NCBI GenBank assembly: GCA_031272565.1
Contig: JAISTN010000085.1
Span: forward strand, 1 to 11,393
DNA: 11,393 nt
Direction of reading: 5' to 3'
Origin: Bifidobacteriaceae bacterium
GTDB taxonomy: Bacteria; Actinomycetota; Actinomycetes; Actinomycetales; WQXJ01
This document shows positions 1-7,897 of this stretch, piece after piece. The notes beneath the pieces are model-generated. The model had not been told where the DNA came from. It worked only from the letters and a program-made list of their open reading frames with translations, and did not search any database. The translations under genes were made by a program, and so were the position numbers. The stretch's first letter is position 1. Each line of letters begins with the position of its first letter.

Positions 1-1175
1 TTGGCCTGTCCGGCCTGCAGAAGGAGTACGACTCGGAGTTGCGCGGCACCCCCGGCTACATCATCTCGAAGGCGCCGGCGGAAGGTTCGGGGACCTCGAC
101 GGTGCTGAAGGAGGAGGTCGCCAACGACGGGGTGCAACTGACCGTGACGCTCGACATCGCCCTACAGGAACTGGCCGAGACGGCGCTGGCGGACCAAACC
201 GGACCGGCCTCTCTGGTGGCGATCCGGCCTTCTACCGGCGAGGTCCTGGTGGTAGCCAACAGCCCCGGTTCGAACTGGTATGACACGGCGCTGCTGGGCC
301 AGTACCCGCCCGGTTCGACCTTCAAGCTGGTTAGTTCGCTGGCGCTGCTGCGGGCCGGCCTGACGCCTGAATCGACGCTGCCGTGCACCGCCGGGGTGAC
401 GGTGGACGGCAAGACCTTCAACAACTATTCCGACTTCCCGTCCGGGTCCACTGGGGACATCCCGTTGGCCTCGGCGCTGGCTTTGAGTTGCAACACGGCC
501 TTCATTTCGCAGTATGACGTGGTGTCGCAGCAGGACCTGGCCGATGCCGCCGCGGCGCTGGGTGTGGGCCAGGAACTGGACTTGGGGACGGAGGCGTTTG
601 CCGGTTCGGTGCCGGCTGATTCGGCCGGCACGGCCCACGCCGCGGCCATGATTGGGCAGGGCGATGTGTTGGTGTCGCCGCTGGACATGGCGGTTGTGGC
701 GGCGTCGATTGCGGCCGGCCACAAGGTGACGCCCACGCTGGTTAGCCTGCCGGAGGGCTATGCGGCGGCCGATGGCGCCGATGGCGCTGAGGCGGCCGAT
801 GGCGCTGAGGCGGCCGATGGCGATCAGGCAAGTGACGCACCGGCGGCTGATGGCAGTGCCGCCGCTGGGGAATCGGCAGCGGCCGGGGTGGGCGCGGACT
901 TGTCGATCACGGCCGATGAGGGCTCCACCTTGTTCACCATGATGCGGGGCGTGGTCCAGACTGGGACGGCCTCGGTGCTGCGGGACCTGCCGGGCGAGAT
1001 TGGCGCCAAGACCGGCACGGCCGAATACGGCAACACGAATCCGCCGTCCACCCACGCCTGGATGGTGGCGATTAGCGGCGACCTGGCCGTGGCGGTGTTT
1101 GTGGAAGGCGGCGCTTCTGGTTCAGGCACCGCTGGGCCGATCATGCGGGCGTTCCTGGAGGGCGCGCACGGCTGA
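1..1175 (+). CDS. pbpA: PbpA-like class B penicillin-binding protein (transpeptidase), 5' partial
   Basis: This is the C-terminal part of a peptidoglycan D,D-transpeptidase, which cross-links stem peptides outside the membrane. The reading frame is open from base 3, and the residues before the TTG at 39 (GLSGLQKEYDSEL) fit the family, so that TTG is internal and the true start lies upstream of the window. All three penicillin-binding motifs are visible: STFK with the catalytic serine (315-326), SCN as the SxN motif (486-494) and KTGTA as the KTG motif (1008-1019). The preceding part (about 39-170) matches the linker leading into the transpeptidase domain of Mycobacterium PbpA-type proteins. 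An unusual Ala/Asp/Gly/Glu-rich insert (about 762-890) lies between SxN and KTG. The protein ends soon after the transpeptidase domain, with no PASTA repeats. In many actinobacteria pbpA sits in a pstP-rodA-pbpA-pknA-pknB cluster; here no kinase follows, because the next gene is convergent. The PBP assignment is firm; the exact orthologue name is likely but not proven. Confidence 0.93.
   Translation, partial: GLSGLQKEYDSELRGTPGYIISKAPAEGSGTSTVLKEEVANDGVQLTVTLDIALQELAETALADQTGPASLVAIRPSTGEVLVVANSPGSNWYDTALLGQYPPGSTFKLVSSLALLRAGLTPESTLPCTAGVTVDGKTFNNYSDFPSGSTGDIPLASALALSCNTAFISQYDVVSQQDLADAAAALGVGQELDLGTEAFAGSVPADSAGTAHAAAMIGQGDVLVSPLDMAVVAASIAAGHKVTPTLVSLPEGYAAADGADGAEAADGAEAADGDQASDAPAADGSAAAGESAAAGVGADLSITADEGSTLFTMMRGVVQTGTASVLRDLPGEIGAKTGTAEYGNTNPPSTHAWMVAISGDLAVAVFVEGGASGSGTAGPIMRAFLEGAHG
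771..821 (+). repeat. 18-bp in-frame tandem repeat inside the PBP gene
   Basis: Two exact adjacent copies of GATGGCGCTGAGGCGGCC lie at 780-797 and 798-815, with partial related units on both sides (GATGGC at 771 and GATGGCGAT at 816). They encode DGAEAA repeats within a low-complexity Ala/Asp/Glu/Gly loop of the transpeptidase domain. The period is a multiple of three, so slippage would change loop length without breaking the frame. Confidence 0.85.
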
Positions 1176-1255
1176 GCCCTGATCCACCGATTCTCAGCTA
1201 CCGACCAGCCCCATCTGGGGCTGCTCACCACGCCGATAATCGGTGGATCAGGGCT
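1175..1255. repeat. Nested palindrome at the PBP stop codon (possible bidirectional terminator or dispersed repeat)
   Basis: A perfect 18-bp inverted repeat has arms AGCCCTGATCCACCGATT at 1175-1192 and its exact reverse complement at 1238-1255. Inside the 45-nt interval is a second hairpin with arms CAGCCCC (1206-1212) and GGGGCTG (1217-1223) and a 4-nt loop. The left arm begins with the last base of the PBP TGA codon. There is no T-tract on either side, so this is not a canonical intrinsic terminator. Its place between convergent genes suits a two-way transcription stop, while the terminal inverted repeats also fit a small MITE-like or REP-like element. The structure is certain; the function is inferred. 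Confidence 0.7.
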
Positions 1256-1262
1256 GAAGCGA

Positions 1263-1328
1263 TGCGCGCTGGCAAAAGGGGCTTGGGAGGTCGACGCCCG
1301 GGTTCCCAACTGCGCGCTGGCAAAAGGG
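1263..1328. repeat. Pair of exact 18-bp direct repeats flanking a short inverted repeat
   Basis: TGCGCGCTGGCAAAAGGG occurs exactly at 1263-1280 and 1311-1328, 48 bp apart start to start. The spacer holds the inverted repeat TTGGGA (1283-1288) and TCCCAA (1304-1309). No convincing gene covers this stretch. It could be part of a dispersed intergenic repeat or a protein-binding site; two copies are too few for a CRISPR array. Confidence 0.7.
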
Positions 1329-1339
1329 CGGCCGAGCGT

Positions 1340-1376
1340 TCCCCATCCGCCCGAAGGCAGACTGGTGCCTTGGGGA
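1340..1376 (-). terminator. Stem-loop directly after the stop codon of the giant minus-strand gene
   Basis: The inner arms AAGGCA (1354-1359) and TGCCTT (1366-1371) enclose the 6-nt loop GACTGG. The outer arms TCCCC (1340-1344) and GGGGA (1372-1376) extend the stem, with a 9-nt bulge on one side (1345-1353). The stem abuts the TAA codon (1379-1377) of the minus-strand gene. There is no U-tract, as is common for actinobacterial terminators. This is a candidate only. Confidence 0.45.
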
Positions 1377-4300
1377 TTAGCGGATGTGTATTGAGATCGC
1401 ATTGGATGAGACGGTGCCGCTGGGGCCAGAAAGGTAGAAGGTGATGTTGTCACCCTCCTCCGCCTCTACGGGGAACGTCACGCTGCCTGAAGCAGCCAGG
1501 CTACAGCTAGCAGACCCTCCGCTGATCGTGCAACCGTCGACCGGACCGAACTCACCAGCAACGGTGCCTCCGTCTGTTTGGACGCTCGCCCACATGCTGT
1601 AAGTACCCGGCTGCAGGTTGCCCCAAGCCAGGCCCACACGCGGGGAGTCGGTGAAAGTGCTCTGCCACAACTCAAGGTACGGCGCGGGCGCAGGTGCAGA
1701 AGTGCCGCAGACAGAAGTGGGTGAACTGGATCCCCAGGTAGTGACAGTGACGACCTCAAGGCAAACGGTCTGCGAATACCCCAAGTTGGGCTCTTCCCAG
1801 CTGGTCCGTTGCGCTATCAAGTCATGGGTGGCGGCAGCACCATTCGTGCTGACAGTGATTCGATAGTTGACCACCGGTCGACCGTTGCCGTTGGCCGCAT
1901 CCCAGGTGAAAGTAACTAAGCCGTCATCAGACGAGGCCCAGAGCTTAGGCGGCGGAGAGGGCTGCCAGTAGGGACACACGTCGCTGGCCGTGGCCACCCA
2001 ACTACTCCTCACCTGCCCGCCCACGTTGCCCTCGGTCCAGACCTCAATGCTGTAGCACATCCCGTTCATCAACCCCGGCACGGTGCCACCACCCGGCGCG
2101 ATCGTTCCCGTTGCCCCGGTCTGCACCACCCGGTAGTGGTAGCTCAGTTCATACGAGGCATGGCCGCCAGTGGAACCAGGCGTGAAACCCAGGATGGCGC
2201 AACCGTCACAACGATCCGTGAACGACAGCGGGTAGACCGCACCCGGCGCGGTCACCACCCGCACGGTCACTTCCCTGCTGTACGGCCCCCAACCAATCTC
2301 GTTACGCAACGACACATCATAAGAATGAGTCTGCTCCGAGGGCTTCACCGCAAACTCAACACAGCCCGGGTTGCCGCTGCCCGAAGCTACCGCCGCCCCA
2401 CCATTCTCAAACACCGTGTACCCCGTCACCGGCCGGCCGTTCTCATTCGTGGTCCAACACAACCGGTAGATGGGCCAACCATCCCCATTCGTGGTGCCCG
2501 TGTCAGTCAACGACACGTCCGTCACACGGGGCGTCCCCGCCGGAATCACCACGTCCGACCACGGCCCCCACAACGACTCATCCCCATCACAGCTTTCGAC
2601 GGCCTTGTTCTTGGCACACACCCGCGCCCGGTACGAGGTCCCATTCGACACCCCACTCCAATAGACCACATTTGAGGTCACCCCCCGCTGGGTCGCCTGA
2701 CCCGTGGGCGGCGGCGGATCCAACTGGACATCAAACGACGTCACCGGCGAACCCCCCGAACCCGGATCCACCGGGTAAGCCATCACCCAGCCATCACCCC
2801 ACTCCACCTTGGGCGCCGCCGGAGTGTTGGGCAGCTTGTCCGGCCTGGCCGGCACCGAAGGACCAGAAGGCTCGGACGGCCCCACCCCGTTCCACGCCAC
2901 CACCGTGAACGTGTACTCCACGTCATTGGTCAACCCCGTCAACGTGCACACATTCGAAGCACACGTCTGGCTGAACGCCGGCGTCCCCGTCACCTCATAA
3001 CGCTCGATTGGCGAACCATTGTTGGCCGGCACCACCCACCGCAGCACCACAAACTGGTCGCCCTTCTGTTCCACACTCAACCCCACCGGCCGGTCCGGCA
3101 CCCCCAACACCGTGACCGTAATCAACGCCGAGGCCTCCCGTCCGGCCGCATCCCGCACCGTATACCTGGCCGTCACCACGCCCGTGAAATCACCCGCCGG
3201 GGACACCCTGACCTGGTCACCCACCACCTCCACCTGGGCCGCCCCGCCCGTCAACACCACGCCCGTCACCACCAACGGCGTCTCCGGGAACGGATTGAAA
3301 TCATTGTCCAGCACCGGCACCAACACCGTGCCGCCCTGCTTGACCCCTGCGGCCACCACATCCGGTTGCGGACCCGGCGCCTGACGCCTCGAAGCCACCA
3401 CCGTGACCGTCACCTCAGCGGAAGCCGAAACCGGTGCCTCGACGCCTGAGGCCACCGCCGTCGCCGTCACCGTCACCCGGCCCCGCCCCAAGGCGACATC
3501 GGACGCCGCCCGCACCGTCAACACCGTCCCGTCCATCGACGCCGTCACCCCGCCCAACCCCGTCACCGACCCGCCAGACCCCAAGCTGAACGTGACCACG
3601 GCCTCAGGCAGCGACACCCGCGCATAGCGGGCCAAATCCAACGTGGCCGCATCCCCCGGCTCAACCTGCAGTTCGCCACCCACCAACTCCAGTGCCAGCT
3701 CGCCTGGGGTCTCATCCTCCGGGTCTTCCTGGTCTGGCGCCGGGGTCACCGTCACCGGAATCGACACAGTCGCCACCAAACCCTCCGCCCCCGGATCATC
3801 CGTCACCTGCAACGTGATCGCGTCGTTGCCCGCCTGGGGCGGCGCCGTGTACTCCAACGTCCCCGCATCAACCACTCGGCCCGTGCCCCGCCGCACCGTC
3901 ACCGTCTCACCCACCACCTGCGGCGACCGACCCGGCCGCACCCCGATCACATCCGCCAACGCCACCGTGACTGTCTGGCCGGCCTCAACCTGCAACACGC
4001 CCACCGACGGATCCAGGGAATCACCCGTCAACACCACCGGCGCCACCACCTCCACACCCGGCACCACAATGAATGCCCGCCCCACCAAGCCATCGATATC
4101 CGTCAGTGAATAATCCACCACCTGCCACTCACCCGTCACCGGCACCCGCGCCACCGTGCCATCCCACTCCACCAGGTCTGAATCGATGGTCACCTGGGCC
4201 TGGGACACCAGCCCGTCCGGGTCGCTGTCGTTCGACAACAACTCCACCTCAACCACACCAGCCCCGTTGGCGGCCGCCAACGCTTGCTCCACCGACACCA

Positions 4301-7300
4301 CATCATCCTGCGGCAACGGCGCCAACAACGGCGCGTCCTCACCCACCCGCACCGTGATGGACCCAGAAGCCTGCGCCCCAAACGAATCCGCCACCACATA
4401 GCTCAACGCATAGAACCCCGGCTGGTCCGGCGCCCGGAACACCACCCACGACTTAGTGTCATCCAAACCAACCTCGCCCAGGCCCTCCGACACCGCCGTG
4501 GCGCTCACCAACGTGATATCCGTATCCCCATCCGGGTCCGTCACATCCCGCCTGGGGTTCACCCCCACCAGCCGGCCCGGCCGGACAAACACCTGGTAAT
4601 CCACCGGCACCGGCGGCCGGTTCACCTTCGCGGGCTCCGCCAAACCAACCACCGCCAGCCCCTCACCCTGCGCCCCCCACCGGTCCTGCACTAGATACGT
4701 GAACCGGTCCGTGCCACACCCCACCGGGCTCACATCCGCCACATACGTCAACACGCCCGCCGCATACGACACCGTCCCGCACTCGGGCGGGGTCCCTACC
4801 CCCACCCACACCGTGTAGTCCCCATCCGGGTCAATCCCATCCAACGGCACCGCAATGTGCACCGCCCCGCCGTAAACCGTCGCGCCCTCCACCGGCCGCG
4901 GCACCGGCGCCTGGTTCGACTCCGCCGCCACCGGCAACACCTGGATCTCGATCACACCCGTCACCGGATCGTTCTGGTTATCCGTCACCTGATAGGACAC
5001 CCGCACCAGACCCGGCTCACCCCCCGCGTGGAACCGGACCCGGTCACTCCAGGTAAACAACAACCCCGCCTGTGACTCATCCAGCTTGGTGGCCGAACCT
5101 TCAACCAACTCGAACGGCAGATCATCCGGATGATAGTCATTGGCGAGCGGGAAAACCGTCACAATATCCCCCGCCCGCACCACCACCCGGTCATCCACCG
5201 CCACCGGTGGGGACCGCACCTCCGCCGGTGCGACCGGCAACACCGTCACCTGGCCCTCAGACACCCCGTTAGAGTTCGCCACCTCATACGACACCCGCAC
5301 CGGCTCATCAAACCCGCCCACCAAGTCGCTCACCTGCAATGTCGTGTGCTCCACCACCGACACCCCCACCACCGACGGATTCGTCGAGGTCGCACCCACC
5401 AAGACCAACACCCCGCCATCCGGATCCGTGTCATTCCACAACACATTCACCAACTCCGACCCGCCAGCCTGAACCAACGCCCGGTCCGCCACCGGCGCCG
5501 GCGGCAACCCAGACCCGCCCGCCGGCACGGCCACCACATCCACCCGCACCCAACCCATCGCCGTCCCGTTGTTGTTCGCCACCGTGTAACGCAGGTACGC
5601 CGTCAACGGCTCGGCCGCCCGCCACACCACGGTCGAATCCCCCGCCACGGACACTTGCGTCAACCTGGGATCCGTTTCAAGGCTCACCAACCGGAGCTGG
5701 CCGCCATCCGGGTCCGTGTCATTCAACAACACATCCACCAACACGTCACCACCCACCACCCCAACCGCATGATCCCCATTCACCACCGGCGGCCAAACCC
5801 CCGCCGGCCCAACCTCGAAACTGACCAACCCATCGGCCGAAGACTCGCCATCCGACACCCTGACCGCAACCGTCTTGATGACGTCGGTGACCGTGCCCGA
5901 ATCCTGGAACTCGACCACCCCATCCGGCCCAAACCGGAGCACATCGCCCTCTTCGGTGTCATCCAACCGGGCGTCCTGCAGGTAGAGCATGTCCCCATCC
6001 GGGTCACGCCACCCCTCCAAGACATCAAACTTCACCGACGCGCCCGCCGCGACCCGCACCACCGGCGTCGAAGTTGTCATCTCCGGCGAACTGTTCGCTC
6101 CCCCGGCCACAACCGTCAACCTGACGGTTGCCCGGTCCGTCCCACCCCGGCCATCCGCCACCTCATACATGAAACTGCCTGACCCAGTCGCACCCTCCGG
6201 CACCGCCACCTGGAACGCCCGCCCATCCTGGACCACCTGGACCTGCCCCACCGAAGGCGACTCCCCCACCAGACTGACCGTCAACAAGTCACCATTCGGA
6301 TCCTCGTCATTCCAAACCACGTTCAACCGGGTCGAAACCCCCGCCCGGACTCCAAATTCGTCATCGTTGGCAACCGGCGGTAACTGGTCCGTGTCCTCCC
6401 ACACGTCAACCTTGTCCAACGGGCTACTCGCATCCGGTTCCGCATCCCCCACCACGCTCTCCGGCTCCACCGAGTCCCAATCCGAAGCCTCCACCAGGTC
6501 ACCCGTCACCAGGAACAACCGGCCCGAAGGCATCAGATTCAACACCACCCGGTCCCGGTTCACCCGCAACCGCAACTCGTCACTTGGGCTCACGGCCTCC
6601 ACCTGGCTGGCCATGTCCAACGCCGGGTCCCCACACGCCCGGACCACCGCACCCGTGCCATTCCACACCCCATAAGAACAGCCGCCCGCCACCACCGGCC
6701 GGGTCACCCCACCACCCGCCGGGTTGGCCGCCACCCCCCGGGCCGTTGCCCCACTGAGCGGCTGGATGATCAAACCGGCCGGCGTCTGCACCACCACCTG
6801 GCTGCTGGCCGGACCTGGCACCTGCAACAACACACCCGCACCGGCGGAACCAGCGAGACCTGCGTCAACCCCATCGGCCGCTGGATCCCTGGCCCCCAAG
6901 TCCGCCTGCGGCAACGACACCACCACACCGCCCGGCAGGAACAACCTCCCCGAGGCCTGCTCCAACACCACCACCTGACCACCCACCGCGGTCACATCAG
7001 CCACCCCACCAGCCGGCCAACCCGCCAACGCCTCGGTCACCACCGGGCCCACCGCCGGCAGCGTCGTCAAAGTGCCCGCCACCGGGTCCACCACATGGAC
7101 CACACCATCTTGGCCCACCGCCCACACCGCCGTGGCCGGCAAACCCTGCAACACCGCCGGGCCACCCGCCGTGTCCAGGGACCCCACCTGGGCGGCCGGC
7201 ACCACCCACAGTTTCCCGGCCGAAGGCGAAAACACCACCAGGCGTCCACCACCTAAACCCACCTGCCCATCCACCGGGATGCCAACCCCACCCCCAGCCA

Positions 7301-7883
7301 ACACCGTCCCCACCGTGTCCAACACCATCAGTTCCGCCGCCGCCTGATCAACCACCACCACCGTGTCGCCCTCTTGCACCAAGTCAAATTCGGTCGAAGG
7401 CGCCCACAAACCGGCATCCAACTCGCCCGCCGCCGTGTTCATGCGGCCCAGCAACTGCCGGCCCGGGTTGGTCACCCACACGCCAGCGTCATTCAGATTC
7501 GCGGTCGCTTCCGCTAACCCCTCCGCCAACCACGCCGCCACCCCAAGGCCCACCGCCAACACGGCCACCACACCGCCCGCCAACACCCGGCCTCGCCGCC
7601 GGCCAAACCCACCACCACGCCCCACCGGCTGGGTCGTCGCCGTCGAAGACACCGTGGGCGCCGTCGGCAGCGTCTGCACGACCGTCACCGAGGCACTCGT
7701 CTGCGACAGCCCAACCACGCCCATCAAACTGGCCGGATCAGCCACCGCCCCAACCGGACTGGCAAACATGGGTGGGTCAGTTGGGCCAAGAACACCAATC
7801 GGATCGGTGGGCCCGGTCCCGTCCCCCGGCCTCTGGGCAGACCCCATCGCCCTCTCCGGCTGATCATTGCCTGAGAGCCTCAT
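1377..7883 (-). CDS. Giant membrane-anchored surface protein with propeller-like, Ig-like and fibronectin type III domains (P1)
   Basis: The product is 2168 residues from the ATG at 7883. I chose this start over the in-frame ATG at 7946 because AGGAGGT lies 7 nt upstream. Visible order: Thr/Pro-rich cytoplasmic tail (1-99) ending in GRRRGR; membrane helix (about 100-120) with no cleavage motif, so N-in and C-out; family motif NDAGVWVTN (131-139); repeated beta segments resembling a propeller (about 170-465) with Cys402, Cys417 and VNRDRVVLN (441-449); about 11 bacterial Ig/cadherin-like repeats (about 503-1592), many with NDxDPDG acidic motifs typical of Ca2+-binding Big/cadherin-like folds; about five fibronectin type III repeats (about 1595-2061); and a terminal beta domain (about 2066-2168). 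All 18 cysteines are extracellular and fall in plausible pairs. There is no LPXTG signal and no C-terminal helix. The likely role is a structural or adhesive protein reaching through the cell wall; substrate and partners are unknown. P2, divergently encoded, is its paralogue. Confidence 0.93.
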   Translation of the reverse strand: MRLSGNDQPERAMGSAQRPGDGTGPTDPIGVLGPTDPPMFASPVGAVADPASLMGVVGLSQTSASVTVVQTLPTAPTVSSTATTQPVGRGGGFGRRRGRVLAGGVVAVLAVGLGVAAWLAEGLAEATANLNDAGVWVTNPGRQLLGRMNTAAGELDAGLWAPSTEFDLVQEGDTVVVVDQAAAELMVLDTVGTVLAGGGVGIPVDGQVGLGGGRLVVFSPSAGKLWVVPAAQVGSLDTAGGPAVLQGLPATAVWAVGQDGVVHVVDPVAGTLTTLPAVGPVVTEALAGWPAGGVADVTAVGGQVVVLEQASGRLFLPGGVVVSLPQADLGARDPAADGVDAGLAGSAGAGVLLQVPGPASSQVVVQTPAGLIIQPLSGATARGVAANPAGGGVTRPVVAGGCSYGVWNGTGAVVRACGDPALDMASQVEAVSPSDELRLRVNRDRVVLNLMPSGRLFLVTGDLVEASDWDSVEPESVVGDAEPDASSPLDKVDVWEDTDQLPPVANDDEFGVRAGVSTRLNVVWNDEDPNGDLLTVSLVGESPSVGQVQVVQDGRAFQVAVPEGATGSGSFMYEVADGRGGTDRATVRLTVVAGGANSSPEMTTSTPVVRVAAGASVKFDVLEGWRDPDGDMLYLQDARLDDTEEGDVLRFGPDGVVEFQDSGTVTDVIKTVAVRVSDGESSADGLVSFEVGPAGVWPPVVNGDHAVGVVGGDVLVDVLLNDTDPDGGQLRLVSLETDPRLTQVSVAGDSTVVWRAAEPLTAYLRYTVANNNGTAMGWVRVDVVAVPAGGSGLPPAPVADRALVQAGGSELVNVLWNDTDPDGGVLVLVGATSTNPSVVGVSVVEHTTLQVSDLVGGFDEPVRVSYEVANSNGVSEGQVTVLPVAPAEVRSPPVAVDDRVVVRAGDIVTVFPLANDYHPDDLPFELVEGSATKLDESQAGLLFTWSDRVRFHAGGEPGLVRVSYQVTDNQNDPVTGVIEIQVLPVAAESNQAPVPRPVEGATVYGGAVHIAVPLDGIDPDGDYTVWVGVGTPPECGTVSYAAGVLTYVADVSPVGCGTDRFTYLVQDRWGAQGEGLAVVGLAEPAKVNRPPVPVDYQVFVRPGRLVGVNPRRDVTDPDGDTDITLVSATAVSEGLGEVGLDDTKSWVVFRAPDQPGFYALSYVVADSFGAQASGSITVRVGEDAPLLAPLPQDDVVSVEQALAAANGAGVVEVELLSNDSDPDGLVSQAQVTIDSDLVEWDGTVARVPVTGEWQVVDYSLTDIDGLVGRAFIVVPGVEVVAPVVLTGDSLDPSVGVLQVEAGQTVTVALADVIGVRPGRSPQVVGETVTVRRGTGRVVDAGTLEYTAPPQAGNDAITLQVTDDPGAEGLVATVSIPVTVTPAPDQEDPEDETPGELALELVGGELQVEPGDAATLDLARYARVSLPEAVVTFSLGSGGSVTGLGGVTASMDGTVLTVRAASDVALGRGRVTVTATAVASGVEAPVSASAEVTVTVVASRRQAPGPQPDVVAAGVKQGGTVLVPVLDNDFNPFPETPLVVTGVVLTGGAAQVEVVGDQVRVSPAGDFTGVVTARYTVRDAAGREASALITVTVLGVPDRPVGLSVEQKGDQFVVLRWVVPANNGSPIERYEVTGTPAFSQTCASNVCTLTGLTNDVEYTFTVVAWNGVGPSEPSGPSVPARPDKLPNTPAAPKVEWGDGWVMAYPVDPGSGGSPVTSFDVQLDPPPPTGQATQRGVTSNVVYWSGVSNGTSYRARVCAKNKAVESCDGDESLWGPWSDVVIPAGTPRVTDVSLTDTGTTNGDGWPIYRLCWTTNENGRPVTGYTVFENGGAAVASGSGNPGCVEFAVKPSEQTHSYDVSLRNEIGWGPYSREVTVRVVTAPGAVYPLSFTDRCDGCAILGFTPGSTGGHASYELSYHYRVVQTGATGTIAPGGGTVPGLMNGMCYSIEVWTEGNVGGQVRSSWVATASDVCPYWQPSPPPKLWASSDDGLVTFTWDAANGNGRPVVNYRITVSTNGAAATHDLIAQRTSWEEPNLGYSQTVCLEVVTVTTWGSSSPTSVCGTSAPAPAPYLELWQSTFTDSPRVGLAWGNLQPGTYSMWASVQTDGGTVAGEFGPVDGCTISGGSASCSLAASGSVTFPVEAEEGDNITFYLSGPSGTVSSNAISIHIR

Positions 7884-7890
7884 GGCGGGG

Positions 7891-7897
7891 ACCTCCT
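7891..7897 (-). promoter_or_regulatory. Ribosome binding site deciding the P1 start
   Basis: On the minus strand AGGAGGT lies 7 nt before the ATG at 7883. This is a near-ideal Shine-Dalgarno sequence. The upstream in-frame ATG at 7946 has no comparable site, so the extra 21 residues it would add are probably not translated. Confidence 0.85.

Noticed and set aside
162..1055. Minus-strand open frame of 297 codons over the PBP gene
   Set aside because: It is Arg/His/Gly-rich shadow sequence. The plus strand carries the complete set of transpeptidase motifs.
1263..1328. CRISPR array
   Set aside because: There are only two 18-bp repeats with one 30-bp spacer and no cas genes.
1176..1376. A tRNA or other stable RNA in the convergent spacer
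   Set aside because: GGTTCCCAAC at 1301-1310 hints at a T-arm, but no acceptor stem, anticodon arm or D-arm can be fitted.
5130..6182. Long plus-strand open frame (350 codons) antisense to P1
   Set aside because: The translation is an Arg/His/Pro-rich low-complexity string typical of the shadow of a GC-rich gene. The minus-strand frame has clear domain structure and matches P2.
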